From: Streptomyces odontomachi
GTDB taxonomy: Bacteria > Actinomycetota > Actinomycetes > Streptomycetales > Streptomycetaceae
Reading direction: 5' to 3'
Length of the DNA stretch: 64,000 bases
Assembly (NCBI RefSeq): GCF_024435355.1
Contig: NZ_JAMJWG010000001.1
Coordinates: 310,001-374,000 of the forward strand
The position numbers were made by a program, and so were the translations under genes. Position 1 is the stretch's first letter, and every line of letters begins with the position of its first letter. This document shows positions 32,706-41,537 of this stretch, in pieces. Below the pieces are notes generated by a model. The model was not told the origin of the DNA. It saw nothing but the letters and a program-made list of their open reading frames with translations, and did no database searches.

Positions 32706-34388
32706 CTAGCGGGCGGGACCCAGGTCGTCCGGGTCGGTGAGGACCTCGATCAGGGCGGGCCGGCCGCTCAGCTGCTTGACGGCGGCCGGGAGCTCGGCGG
32801 GGTCGTGCAGCCTCGTCGCGTCCAGGCCGAAGCCGCGGGCGACGGCGGCGATGTCCACGCCGGAGATGTCCTTGCCGGGATACTCGCCGGTGCGCTCCGC
32901 GAGCCCGCCGTAGCGGCGCAGGGCGGCCGCCACGGCGGCGTAGGAGCCGTTGTTGATGACGACGAAGGTGACCGGGATGCGGTACCGGGCGGCGACCCAC
33001 AGGGCCTGCGGGCCGAACTGGAACACCCCGTCCCCGAGGACCGCGACGACGTGCCGGTCCGGAGCGCCGAGCTGGTAGCCGAGCGCCGCGCCCATGCCCC
33101 ACCCCAGCGATCCGGAGGACGAGGTGAGGAACGAACGGGGCGAGGTCTGCGGCAGGGCGCCCAGCAGGGCGACCTCGGAGGTGGTCGCGTCCTCGACCAC
33201 CGTGGTGCGGGAGTCCACCACCTCGGCGAGGGCGGCGGCGACCTCGGCCACGGTGGCCGGACGGCCCTCCCCCACTGCCTCAAGGGCGTGGGTGGTACCC
33301 CCACGGCGGGACGCCGGGAGAGGCTGGGACGGTGCGGTGGCGGCGGCCGGGGCGTGCCGTGCCGGTGCCGCGGGGCGTTCGGGGAGCAAGCCGAGCAGTC
33401 CCCGGGCGATCAGCGACTCGTGCCCGACGAGCGCCTCGTCGACGCCGTGCACCCGGGCGAGTTCGGCCGGATCGGTGTGCGTCTGCACCACCGTGGCGCC
33501 GGGCGGCACGGGGGACGGGCGCCCGGTCTCGAACTCCACGAAGCACCGGCAGCCGAGGAAGAGCAGCAGGTCGCTCCCGGCCACGGCGGGGTTGCCGGGT
33601 GCGTAGGAGCCGGCGAACCGCGGGTGGTCCGTGGGGACCACGGACCGCTCGAACCCGGTGCGGTCCTCATGGCAGACCGCGGCGCCGATCCGCTCGGCCA
33701 GCGCCAGCACGTCCGCGGTGGCGCCGTGCCGGCCCGCCTCCGCACCGGCCACGATCACCGGCGTGCGGGCCTGCGCCAGCAGATCGGCCACGGCCCGTAG
33801 GCGGTCCGGATCGGGGGCGGTACGGGCCGTGATGCGGTGCTTCCCGGGCGGCGGCACCGGTGCGGTGCAGGGGGCGTCCATCAGGTCCTGGGACAGGCCG
33901 AGCCAGACCGGTCCCGAGGGCTCGGCGGTGGCCAGCCGCAGGGCCTGGGTGAGGTCCTCGGGGATGAGGTCGGCGGTCGACGACTGCCAGGCGCGCTTGA
34001 CGAACGGCCGGGCCAGGTCGCCGGTCGACGCGAGGGTGGTGAACCCGCCGTGGGCCTGGATCGACGAGGGCTTGAGGCCGGTGAGGACGACGACCGGGGA
34101 GTGTGCAAGCCGTGCGGCGTCCAGGTGGGCGAGACCGTTGGCGAGCCCGAGGTGGGTGTGCAGGTATGCGACCGCGGGCTCGCCGGTCGCCCGCGCGTAC
34201 CCGTCGGCCATGGCGACGGTCACGGATTCGTGGGTGGTCAGCACCACCTCGAACTCCGGATGGCGCAGGGTGGCGTCCAGGAAGGCCGCCTCGGTGCTTC
34301 CGGGGCAGATGAAGACCCGCCGGACGTCCCAGGCCAGCAGGGTCTCAAGGACGGCGTCGGCCGCCGTGCGGTCGGGGTGGTCGGTCAT
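32706..34388 (-). CDS. ThDP-dependent decarboxylase, benzoylformate-decarboxylase-like
   Basis: This 560-residue thiamine-diphosphate enzyme has three domains. The catalytic glutamate E54 is in TTHESVTVAMADGYARA, and the cofactor motif GDG...NN is VLGDGVFQFGPQALW...FVVINN. The C-terminal domain ends in a loop where substrate specificity lies. Similar enzymes decarboxylate benzoylformate or other 2-keto acids to aldehydes; acetolactate synthase-like alternatives are less likely given the neighbours. Its ATG overlaps the aldehyde dehydrogenase stop (ATGA), placing decarboxylation and aldehyde oxidation in one transcript. Confidence 0.75.
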   Translation of the reverse strand: MTDHPDRTAADAVLETLLAWDVRRVFICPGSTEAAFLDATLRHPEFEVVLTTHESVTVAMADGYARATGEPAVAYLHTHLGLANGLAHLDAARLAHSPVVVLTGLKPSSIQAHGGFTTLASTGDLARPFVKRAWQSSTADLIPEDLTQALRLATAEPSGPVWLGLSQDLMDAPCTAPVPPPGKHRITARTAPDPDRLRAVADLLAQARTPVIVAGAEAGRHGATADVLALAERIGAAVCHEDRTGFERSVVPTDHPRFAGSYAPGNPAVAGSDLLLFLGCRCFVEFETGRPSPVPPGATVVQTHTDPAELARVHGVDEALVGHESLIARGLLGLLPERPAAPARHAPAAATAPSQPLPASRRGGTTHALEAVGEGRPATVAEVAAALAEVVDSRTTVVEDATTSEVALLGALPQTSPRSFLTSSSGSLGWGMGAALGYQLGAPDRHVVAVLGDGVFQFGPQALWVAARYRIPVTFVVINNGSYAAVAAALRRYGGLAERTGEYPGKDISGVDIAAVARGFGLDATRLHDPAELPAAVKQLSGRPALIEVLTDPDDLGPAR

Positions 34389-35905
34389 CTCGGCTCCACG
34401 GGGGTGCGGGCCCGCGCGGGTGCGGGTCCTGGTAGTCCGCTGGTGTCCGTCCAGTCGGCGACGGTCTGCGGTTCGGTGCAGGCCTCCAGGGCGGGGAGCC
34501 CGTGTCCGCGGCCCAGCCCGCTGCTGTTGAACCCGCCGAACGGCATGTCGACGCCGGAGGCCCCGACGCGGTGGACGTTGAGGAAGACGCTGCCGGAGCG
34601 GATGCGGCCGGCCAGCTGCCGGGCGTGGGCCCGGTCCTCGCTCCAGACGGAGGCGGCAAGGCCGTACTCGGTGTCGTTGGCCATGGCCACCGCCTCGTCC
34701 TCGGTGTCGAAGGGCAGCACGGGGACGGCGGGACCGAACTGCTCCCGGGTCACCAGGTCGGCACGCGGATCGATGTCGGTGACCACATGGGGCAGCAGGA
34801 AGTGCCCGTCCTGCCAGGTCGCCGGGTCCAGCTTGCGTCCCAGTTCGTGGACGGTGGCGCCGCTCGCCCGGGCGTCCGCGACCAGGGCGGCGACCTTGTC
34901 GAACTGGGCCCGGTTGTTGAGCGGCCCCATGGTGGCGCGCTCGTCGAGGCCGTCGCCGACGGTGATCTCGTCCACGGCCGCCCGGAAGCGGTCGGTGAAG
35001 TCCCGGTAGTGGCTGCGGTGCACGTAGATCCGCTTGACGTTGAAGCAGACCTGCCCGCTCATCCCGTAGACGCCCTGGACGAGTTCGGACACCAGCCGGT
35101 CGGTGATCCGCGCGCTGTCCAGGACCAGTGCCGGATCGTTTCCGCCGAGCTCCAGGCTGACCCGCTTGAGGGTGCCGGCGGCACCGGCCAGCACCCGCCG
35201 CCCGGTGTCGGTGGAGCCGGTGAAGAAGACCTTGCGGACCAGGGGGTGCTCGACCAGCGCCGCTCCCGCGGAACCGGTGCCGGGCACCGAGTTGAGCACG
35301 CCGTCGGGCAGTTTCGCGGCGAGCGTGCGCAGCACCCGGTGCAGGGCCAGCGGAGCGAGCTCGGAGGGCTTGACCACGACGGTGTTGCCGGCCATCAGGG
35401 CCGGGGCGATGCCGAGGAAGCCCAGGTAGACCGGGGAGTTCCAGGGCACGATGACGCCGGTGACGCCCATCGGGCGGCGGGCCAGCCAGACCGTCCCGCG
35501 CGAGTCGGAGCGCAGCACGCGCTCTTCGGCGAGCTCGGTGGCGAGTGAGGTGTAGTACTCCAGGATGTGGGCTGCTCCACCCACGTCAAGACGGGACTCC
35601 CAGCGGAGCTTGCCCTGTTCGCGGGTGAGCAGGGCGTCAAGATCCGTGGCGAGCGGGCGGAGTTCGGCGACGGCGTCGAGCAGGACCGCGGCCCGCTCGT
35701 GCGGGGACATGCCGGACCACGGGCCGAAGGCGTCGTGCGCCGCGCGTACGGCGGCGTCGACGTCGGCGGGGGTGCCGAGCGCGGCCTGACCGACGACCTC
35801 GCCGGTGCGGGCCGGGTTGCGAACGGTGGTGCGGGCCGCGGCGGTCAGCGGGGTGACGCGGTTGCCGACGAGGACCTCGGCGTCGACGGAGGCGGCGGCG
35901 GTCAC
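34385..35905 (-). CDS. Aldehyde dehydrogenase (benzaldehyde dehydrogenase type)
   Basis: This 506-residue NAD(P)-dependent aldehyde dehydrogenase has the catalytic cysteine in YGMSGQVCFNVKRIYV, the general base glutamate in VSLELGGNDPALV, and the cofactor loop VFFTGSTDTGRRV. The GTG at 35905 overlaps the stop of the FAH-family gene (GTGA). In this operon it should oxidise the aromatic aldehyde made by the ThDP enzyme to the (hydroxy)benzoic acid that the flavin hydroxylase then uses. Substrate choice is inferred from context. Confidence 0.85.
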   Translation of the reverse strand: MTAAASVDAEVLVGNRVTPLTAAARTTVRNPARTGEVVGQAALGTPADVDAAVRAAHDAFGPWSGMSPHERAAVLLDAVAELRPLATDLDALLTREQGKLRWESRLDVGGAAHILEYYTSLATELAEERVLRSDSRGTVWLARRPMGVTGVIVPWNSPVYLGFLGIAPALMAGNTVVVKPSELAPLALHRVLRTLAAKLPDGVLNSVPGTGSAGAALVEHPLVRKVFFTGSTDTGRRVLAGAAGTLKRVSLELGGNDPALVLDSARITDRLVSELVQGVYGMSGQVCFNVKRIYVHRSHYRDFTDRFRAAVDEITVGDGLDERATMGPLNNRAQFDKVAALVADARASGATVHELGRKLDPATWQDGHFLLPHVVTDIDPRADLVTREQFGPAVPVLPFDTEDEAVAMANDTEYGLAASVWSEDRAHARQLAGRIRSGSVFLNVHRVGASGVDMPFGGFNSSGLGRGHGLPALEACTEPQTVADWTDTSGLPGPAPARARTPVEPR

Positions 35906-36780
35906 CGGACCACCCGCAGCGTCATGGAGCCCAGCCGGCTGATCCGCGTCTCCAGGCTGTCGCCGGCCTGGATCGGGCCGACCCCGGGGGGAGCGCCCGT
36001 GAAGATCACGTCGCCCGGGAGCAGGGTCATCATCCGTGAGGCGTAGGAGACGATGGCGGGGACGGGGGTGATGAAGTCGCGGGTGTTCACGTGCTGGCGG
36101 TGGTCGTCGCCGTTGCGGACCAGGTCGATCTGGAAGTCCGCGGGGTCGCCCGCCTCGTCGGCGGTGGTGACCCAGGGGCCGATGGGGGAGAAGGTGTCGT
36201 AGCTCTTGCGGCGCGAGCGGTCGGCGGCGCTGCGGACGGTGATGTCCAGCCCCACGGTGTAGCCGAGGACGTGGTCGAGCGCGGTGTCCTCCGGGATGTC
36301 CCGGCCGCCGGAGCCGATCACGATCACGAGTTCGGACTCGTGGTGGATCTCCTGGCCTGCGGCGACGACCTCCGCCGGCAGCACGATGTCGTCCGCAGGG
36401 CCGCTGATCGACGAGGGCGCCTTGAGGAAGACGTCGAAGTCCATCATCCAGGACTCGATGTGGCCGAGGGTGCGCTGCTGCACGTCGTGCATCTCGGTCA
36501 CGTGGTCGCGGTAGTTGCACGCACAGGCGATGATCTTGGACGGGTTGAGCACGGGTGCCCCGAGCCGCACCCCGTCCAGCGGCAGCGCGGGGCCGGCCTT
36601 CGCTGCGGCCTCCAGATCGGGACGGAGCGCGGGGAAGTCCCGGCACAGGGCGCGCCACCAGCCTGCGGTGACGGGGTCGGGGTCGTGCGCGGGCAGGGCC
36701 GCGGTGACGTCGACGACACCGCCGGCACCGTCGTCGGTCACCACGCCGAGGCGGTTCTCCCCGAAGAGGGCGAGCTTCAC
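35902..36780 (-). CDS. Fumarylacetoacetate-hydrolase-family protein (fumaryl/maleylpyruvate hydrolase)
   Basis: This 292-residue FAH-fold hydrolase has the metal-binding pair HHESELVIVIGS and LDHVLGYTVGLDITVR, with VFLKAPSSISGPADDIVLP before them and GDVIFTGAPPGVGPIQAGD at the end. After gentisate ring cleavage, fumarylpyruvate (or maleylpyruvate directly) must be hydrolysed to pyruvate and a C4 acid; this is the only candidate in the operon. The GTG at 36780 overlaps the dioxygenase stop (GTGA). Confidence 0.85.
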   Translation of the reverse strand: MKLALFGENRLGVVTDDGAGGVVDVTAALPAHDPDPVTAGWWRALCRDFPALRPDLEAAAKAGPALPLDGVRLGAPVLNPSKIIACACNYRDHVTEMHDVQQRTLGHIESWMMDFDVFLKAPSSISGPADDIVLPAEVVAAGQEIHHESELVIVIGSGGRDIPEDTALDHVLGYTVGLDITVRSAADRSRRKSYDTFSPIGPWVTTADEAGDPADFQIDLVRNGDDHRQHVNTRDFITPVPAIVSYASRMMTLLPGDVIFTGAPPGVGPIQAGDSLETRISRLGSMTLRVVR

Positions 36781-37889
36781 TGGTGGTCCTTTCGGGGGGT
36801 GGAGCGGGGGGCGAAGACGCCGGTGACCGGCTGCGGCGCAGCGAGCCGCTGCTCGCGGTGGATGCCGAGGGCGCGCAGCACCGGGGTGTCGGCGAGGGTG
36901 AAATGGTCGGACCGGTCGTCGGCGTGGTGCTCGACCGCGGACCAGGAGGGCACGACGAAGGCGTCTCCCGGCTCCCAGTCGAAGCGGACGCCGTCGATGA
37001 CGCTGTGTCCGGTCCCGTCCCGGACGACGTGGATGCGGTTGCCCGTGCGGCGCACCGGCAGCGTGCCCCGGCCGGCCAGGATGCGTTCCACCCCGCAGGC
37101 CAGCGTCGGCAGGACGCTCGCTCCCGACTCGGGATTGGTGTACTCGACCGTGACGGAGGGCGCGTCGGGTGCCGCGGCGCTTGCGCGGCACAGGCGGGCG
37201 TCGGTGTCGGCCCAGCGGTACACCAGGAGCGGCGAGGAGGCGGGGTCGAGCGCGGTCGAGACCGCCCCGTCGGTGTGGCGGTGCGGGTCCCCCGCGTAGC
37301 GCTGCTCGGAGCGGTTGTGCTCCCCGTCCGCGGGCTGGGTGAACTCCGGGTGGGGCTCGAAGAAGACGCCGTCGAGCGCCTCGATCATCGGCAGGTCCAG
37401 GCCGTCGAACCAGAGCATGTCGCCGTCGCCGGTGTTGGTGTGGTCGTGCCAGTTCCAGCCGGGCGTCAGGACGAGGTCCCCGGCGTGCATGTCGCAGGGG
37501 TCGCCGTCGACGGTGGTGAACACGCCGGTGCCGGACAGCACGAACCGGATCGCGCCGGGCGTGTGCCGGTGGGCCGGGGCGCTCTCGCGCGGGCCGAGGC
37601 ACTGGACGGCACCCCAGAGCGTTCCGGCGGCGTAGGGCCGGCCGCCGAGACCGGGGTTGCGCAGGCTCAGCACCCGGCGCTCCCCGCCGCGTTCGACGGG
37701 GACGAGGTCGATGGCGCGGGCGGCGAGCGGGCGGTAGGTGCGGGCCGACCAGAGCCAGGGGACGGCAGCGGGCCGGGGGTGCGGGGTGAGCAGCTGCTCG
37801 GTGATGGTCCACAGCGGCGCCAGGTCCACCTCGTCCACGTCCTGGTAGAAGGAGGCGAGTGCGTTCTCCTCGTCGTGGTGGACGGTCAT
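36777..37889 (-). CDS. Gentisate 1,2-dioxygenase
   Basis: This 370-residue bicupin iron dioxygenase opens the ring of gentisate to maleylpyruvate. The N-terminal cupin holds the iron ligands H107 and H109 in APAHRHTPGAIRFVL and H148 in LTPGWNWHDH. The second cupin (IHVVRDGTGHSVIDG ... FVVPSWSAVEHHADD) also keeps its fold. The length and motifs match known gentisate dioxygenases; 1-hydroxy-2-naphthoate dioxygenase is the close alternative. The ATG at 37889 overlaps the hydroxylase stop (ATGA), so the steps before and after gentisate are co-expressed. Confidence 0.9.
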   Translation of the reverse strand: MTVHHDEENALASFYQDVDEVDLAPLWTITEQLLTPHPRPAAVPWLWSARTYRPLAARAIDLVPVERGGERRVLSLRNPGLGGRPYAAGTLWGAVQCLGPRESAPAHRHTPGAIRFVLSGTGVFTTVDGDPCDMHAGDLVLTPGWNWHDHTNTGDGDMLWFDGLDLPMIEALDGVFFEPHPEFTQPADGEHNRSEQRYAGDPHRHTDGAVSTALDPASSPLLVYRWADTDARLCRASAAAPDAPSVTVEYTNPESGASVLPTLACGVERILAGRGTLPVRRTGNRIHVVRDGTGHSVIDGVRFDWEPGDAFVVPSWSAVEHHADDRSDHFTLADTPVLRALGIHREQRLAAPQPVTGVFAPRSTPRKDHQ

Positions 37890-39124
37890 GCCGGCGTCCC
37901 TTCGAGTTCGGTGTGCGGGGTGCCGATGCCGAACCGCTGCACGCTCTCCAGGAGGGAGACCCGGCGCAGCCAGGCACGGGCGCGTTCGGGGTCGGCGGCC
38001 AGGGCCCGCAGCTCGCGCTGGTTGGCGAGCCGGGTCTCCTCGTCCGTCTCGCGCAGCCGGTCCGTGTTGCGCTGGGTGTCGGCCTGGACGTACTCCAGCG
38101 CGATGCGGCGGCGGCACCGGGCGAAGCCGTCGAGTTCCGCGTCCGCGTCGGCTCCCTGGCCGAGGATCCGCACCAGGCGCCGGGTGAGGTCCATGGCGTC
38201 GTGGATGCCGCTGTTGAGCCCCACACCGCCGACCGGGCTGTTGACGTGGGCGGCGTCGCCGATCAGCAGGGCCCGTCCGGTGCGGAACGTCGCGGCCACC
38301 CGCTGGTTCACGCGGTAGATCTGGTGGTCGATGATCGGATAGCCGCCGGCGAGCGGCGCGACGCTCTGCAACTGGCGCTGCATCTCCTCGGGCGCCGTGG
38401 CCTCCTCGTCGCTGGTGCCGGACGGCACCGGCCAGAGCACCCGCCAGGCCTCCGGAGTGCGCAGGATGAACAGCCACTGCTCCGGGTCGGCGATGTAGTT
38501 GACCTCGGCGATGCCGGGCACCTGCGCCCTCATGTCGACCGGGGTGCTGACGATGAGGAAGCGCTCGGGGTAGGTGAACCCCTCGAAGGCGATGCCGAGC
38601 TGCTTGCGCACCGTGCTCCGTGCGCCGTCCGCGCCGATGACGTACGCGCCCCGGAGCCGCTCGCTGCCCTGGGAGGTCTGCACGGTGACCGCGACGCCGT
38701 CGGCGTCGGTGTCGAGGTCGGTGAGCCGGGCGCCGAAGCGCAGCTGGACCAGGGGGTCCGCGAGCAGCCGGTCATGGAGGAAGCGGACCAGCCGCTGCTG
38801 GTTGAGCTGCAAGCGGTAGGGGAAGGGCGTCTCGTCGCTGAGCAGCCCGAGGTCGAACTCGGCGACCAGGCCGTCCCGGCGGTCACGGAACTGGTACCGG
38901 GGCACGACCAGGCCCTCGGTGTGCATCCGCTCGGTGATGCCGATGTCCTTCAGCAACTCGAGGGTGGCGGCGTGGAAGGTCGAGGCGCGCCAGTCGGGCT
39001 GGGGTTCCGGAGCGGACTCCACGACGACGGTCGGGATGCCCGCCTGCGCCAGGACAGCGGCGGCGGTCATACCGACCGGACCTGCTCCGACGACGATGAC
39101 GGGAGGAGTGCTTGGGTCGATCAT
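37886..39124 (-). CDS. FAD-dependent aromatic hydroxylase (3-hydroxybenzoate 6-hydroxylase-like)
   Basis: This 412-residue group-A flavin monooxygenase has the dinucleotide motif VIVVGAGPVGMTAAAVLA at the N-terminus, the DG motif YVIGADGARSTVRKQLG near 160, and the flavin-binding ALLIGDAAHVNSPVGGVGLNSGIHD. With gentisate dioxygenase next in the operon, it most likely turns 3-hydroxybenzoate (or salicylate/salicylyl-CoA, as SdgC does) into gentisate. I use the ATG at 39124; the ATG at 39154 is an alternative that fits a leaderless start eight bases after TATAAA. It is the first gene of the operon. Confidence 0.85.
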   Translation of the reverse strand: MIDPSTPPVIVVGAGPVGMTAAAVLAQAGIPTVVVESAPEPQPDWRASTFHAATLELLKDIGITERMHTEGLVVPRYQFRDRRDGLVAEFDLGLLSDETPFPYRLQLNQQRLVRFLHDRLLADPLVQLRFGARLTDLDTDADGVAVTVQTSQGSERLRGAYVIGADGARSTVRKQLGIAFEGFTYPERFLIVSTPVDMRAQVPGIAEVNYIADPEQWLFILRTPEAWRVLWPVPSGTSDEEATAPEEMQRQLQSVAPLAGGYPIIDHQIYRVNQRVAATFRTGRALLIGDAAHVNSPVGGVGLNSGIHDAMDLTRRLVRILGQGADADAELDGFARCRRRIALEYVQADTQRNTDRLRETDEETRLANQRELRALAADPERARAWLRRVSLLESVQRFGIGTPHTELEGTPA

Positions 39125-39193
39125 GCTGGCGACTGTAGGAAGAAATTCCAGCATTGGGAAGATTTATAAGAAATGCGGGACTAGAATTCTCCT
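39125..39193. promoter_or_regulatory. Divergent promoter and operator region of the gentisate operon and IclR gene
   Basis: This 69-base AT-rich gap contains TATAAA on the minus strand about ten bases before 39154, and TAGAAT (39182-39187) on the plus strand six bases before the IclR start, both plausible -10 boxes for leaderless starts. Imperfect repeats built on GGAA/TTCC (near 39138-39160) look like an IclR-type operator between them. Confidence 0.6.
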
Positions 39194-39964
39194 ATGCCGA
39201 ATACTTCGCACGGCCCGAGTTCCCTCAGCTCGGTCGACAACGCACTGAGGCTGCTCGCCCTCCTCAGCGACCGCCGGGTGCTGCGGGTCGCCGAGGCGGC
39301 GGACCTGCTGGGGGTCGCCAGATCCACCGCGCACCGGTTGCTCTCCTCGCTGCGCACCCACGGGTTCGCGGTGCAGGACAAGGCCAACGGCGCCTACCGC
39401 CCCGGACCCGTCCTCATCGAGCTGGGCCTCGCGGCGACCGGGCGCGTCGACATCCGGCAGCTGGCCCAGCCGGCCCTCGAGGAACTGCGCGACCGCACCC
39501 GGGAGACGGTCAGCGTGTCCCTCCTCGAAGGGCGGGACGTGCGCTTCGTCGACTGCGTCGAGGGCACCCGGTCGGTTCGGGTCGGCCTGCGCACCGGCAA
39601 GGTCATGCGCGCCCACTGCACGGCCGCCGGCAAGGCCCTGCTCGCCGCACTGCCCCTCGCCGAACTGCACCGCCGCTACCCGGACGGCGAGCTGGAGGGG
39701 CAGACCGGGGCATCGGTCACCTCGTGGGCGGCCCTGGAGGCGGAGCTGGCGGAGATCCGCGCCGGCGGGCTCGCCTACAACCGCGAGGAGGGGGAGCTGG
39801 GCATCTGCGCCGTGGCCGCCGCGGTGCGCGACGTCACCGGTGCGCCCGTCGCCGCGCTGGCCGTGGTGGTCCCGTCGGGCCGGATGGACACCTCCCCGGG
39901 CCTGGGTGCCGCCACGCTCGACGCGGTCCGCACCTTCGAGAAGTCACTGCACACCGTCTGCTGA
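39194..39964 (+). CDS. IclR-family transcriptional regulator
   Basis: This 256-residue protein has an N-terminal winged helix (SVDNALRLLALLSDRRVLRVAEAADLLGVARSTAHRLLSSLR) and the IclR effector domain (VSVSLLEGRDVRFVDCVEG ... VMRAHCTAAGKALLAALP ... GLAYNREEGELGICAVAAAVRD). It is divergent from the gentisate operon with only 69 bases between, so it almost certainly controls that operon and itself, with an aromatic acid or ring-cleavage product as ligand. The message is probably leaderless. Confidence 0.9.
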   Translation: MPNTSHGPSSLSSVDNALRLLALLSDRRVLRVAEAADLLGVARSTAHRLLSSLRTHGFAVQDKANGAYRPGPVLIELGLAATGRVDIRQLAQPALEELRDRTRETVSVSLLEGRDVRFVDCVEGTRSVRVGLRTGKVMRAHCTAAGKALLAALPLAELHRRYPDGELEGQTGASVTSWAALEAELAEIRAGGLAYNREEGELGICAVAAAVRDVTGAPVAALAVVVPSGRMDTSPGLGAATLDAVRTFEKSLHTVC

Positions 39965-40022
39965 ACGCACCGTCTGCTGACCGGGCATCAGCCGCCGCCG
40001 CACGCGGTGATGACGCCGCCGC

Positions 40023-40877
40023 TCATGTGGCGCGCATGTCCTGGGTGCCGATGACCGTGAGCAGGTCGAACAGGTCGGCGCTGTCCGTGCCCACTGCGGG
40101 GGTGAACCAGAGCAGTCGTTGCCGGCCGTCCTCGCTGAACAGGTTGAGGCAGTTGACCTGCATCAGACCGAGCGTGGGATGGTCGAGGCGTTTGCGGTCG
40201 TCTCGCCGGAACGCGACGTCGTGGTCGGCCCACAGCGCGGCGAATTCGGGGGAGAGGCCGAGCAGCGCACCGATCATGGAGCCGGCTTCGGAGTCCTTCG
40301 AGTCCCGCCTGGCGGCGGCTGCCCGTAGATCGGCCACGAAAGCGCGGGACTGGACCTCGTGGTCGGCTTCCGGGTAGAGCCGCCGGGCTTCGGGCTCGGT
40401 GAACCACCGATGGACGAAGCTGGCCCGGACGCCCCGGAAACCGGACTGGTCTCCGAGTAGGGCCACCGCGAGCGGATTCTGCACCAGGGTGACGTGCAGG
40501 TCGGTGATCACCTGCGCGGGCGTCGACGTCAGGCGCTGGAGCAGATCGAGCATTCCGGGGTGCACATGCGAGGCGGCTCCGCCGTGCACGGGCAGCGGGC
40601 GACCCGCCAGATGGTAGAGGTGGTCGCGTTCGTCGGCGGTCAGCCGCAGCGCCCTGGCCAGGGCGGCAAGCATCTGCGTGGACGGCTGGGACCCGGCCCC
40701 GCGCTCGAGCTCGTTGTAGTAGTCCACCGATGCCCCGGCGAGCTGGGCGACCTCGTCACGTCGCAGCCCGGGCACCCGGCGACGGGGCCCGGCGGGGAGC
40801 CCCACCTCGGCCGGACGGATGCGTTCCCGGCGCGAGCGCAGGAAGGACCCCAGTTCGGCGTGTTTCACAGAACTCAT
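40023..40877 (-). CDS. XRE-family regulator with MmyB-like ligand domain
   Basis: This 284-residue regulator has an N-terminal HTH (LGSFLRSRRERI ... GLRRDEVAQLAGASVDYYNELERG) and a C-terminal MmyB-like domain (HPGMLDLLQRL, DLHVTLVQNPLAVALLGD, YPEADHEVQSRAFVADLR, HPTLGLMQVNC) that in relatives binds a fatty-acid-like ligand. The start is ATG at 40877 (MSSVKHAEL) or 40886. It diverges from a broken SDR gene and a tautomerase gene, a pairing often seen for this regulator family, which usually controls the adjacent redox gene. Confidence 0.85.
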   Translation of the reverse strand: MSSVKHAELGSFLRSRRERIRPAEVGLPAGPRRRVPGLRRDEVAQLAGASVDYYNELERGAGSQPSTQMLAALARALRLTADERDHLYHLAGRPLPVHGGAASHVHPGMLDLLQRLTSTPAQVITDLHVTLVQNPLAVALLGDQSGFRGVRASFVHRWFTEPEARRLYPEADHEVQSRAFVADLRAAAARRDSKDSEAGSMIGALLGLSPEFAALWADHDVAFRRDDRKRLDHPTLGLMQVNCLNLFSEDGRQRLLWFTPAVGTDSADLFDLLTVIGTQDMRAT

Positions 40878-40964
40878 GTGCGCCATTGTGTGCACGGTCG
40901 GGGCCACGGACACAGGGGATGACATCCCCTGGTTCCGCCGGTCGGCGCCGTTCACCCTGGAGTC

Positions 40965-41090
40965 ATGAACGCAACTCCCTCCGCCCGTCCCTCGCCGGCC
41001 ACACGGGTCGCCGTCGGCACCGGCGGATCACGGGGCGGCCGATCGCGCTGATCCTCGCCCGGGAGCCGCGTGGCCGGGACATCACCGTGT
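40965..41090 (+). pseudogene. Short-chain dehydrogenase remnant
   Basis: The ATG at 40965 follows GGAG by two bases and begins with the first strand and glycine loop of an SDR (TRVAVGTGGSRGGRS). After a one-base shift the sequence continues IALILAREPRGRDITVSATP, the next helix and strand. Everything after about 40 residues is missing and is followed by low-complexity sequence up to the tautomerase. This is the likely original target gene of the divergent XRE regulator. Confidence 0.6.
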
Positions 41091-41260
41091 CGGCCACACC
41101 GTCCACGCCGGCCGCGCGCCCCACGGGCCGCGACACGAGCCGCACGCCGCGCATGCCGGCACCCGACCACTCCAGCACCCTCCGGGGAACGGCCACCGGC
41201 CGCACCCCTCGGACAGCTGCTTCCGCCGCCGCGGAGCAGCCGATTCAAGGAGAGACATCC

Positions 41261-41470
41261 ATGCCTTTCGCCCATTTCAAGGTCCCCGCCGGCACCATCA
41301 CCGCCGAGGACAAGAAGAAGATCGTCGAGCGCACCACCGACCTGTACGCGGAGATCTACGGTGAGCGGGCCCGCCCCACCACCGTCGTACTCGTCGACGA
41401 GGTCGCCGACGGCGGCTGGGGCGTCGGGGGCAACGTCCTGACCGCCGCCATGCTCAACGGCGACGACTGA
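41261..41470 (+). CDS. 4-oxalocrotonate tautomerase-family protein
   Basis: This 69-residue protein starts MPFAHFKVPAGTITAEDKKK, so removal of Met exposes the catalytic Pro-1. The remainder (IVERTTDLYAEIYGERARPTTVVLVDEVADGGWGVGG) is the usual beta-alpha-beta unit of tautomerases that form hexamers. It would tautomerise a keto/enol acid. Shine-Dalgarno AAGGAGAG precedes the ATG by 7-8 bases. It follows a broken dehydrogenase gene and faces the XRE regulator; a hairpin terminator follows. Confidence 0.85.
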   Translation: MPFAHFKVPAGTITAEDKKKIVERTTDLYAEIYGERARPTTVVLVDEVADGGWGVGGNVLTAAMLNGDD

Positions 41471-41484
41471 CTCCGACCACCGGT

Positions 41485-41514
41485 GGGGGCCCGGCGCCAC
41501 AACGCCGGGCCTCC
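41485..41514. terminator. Hairpin terminator after the tautomerase gene
   Basis: GGCCCGGCG (41488-41496) pairs with CGCCGGGCC (41503-41511) around CCACAA, and a few outer pairs extend the stem. It ends transcription 18 bases after the tautomerase stop and may also serve the opposite strand. Confidence 0.7.
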
Positions 41515-41537
41515 CACGGCCGTTACCTCACGAGCGG

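Noticed and set aside
36783..38318. 511-codon plus-strand frame opposite the gentisate operon
   Set aside because: It mirrors the dioxygenase and hydroxylase genes and has no ribosome site or recognisable motif.
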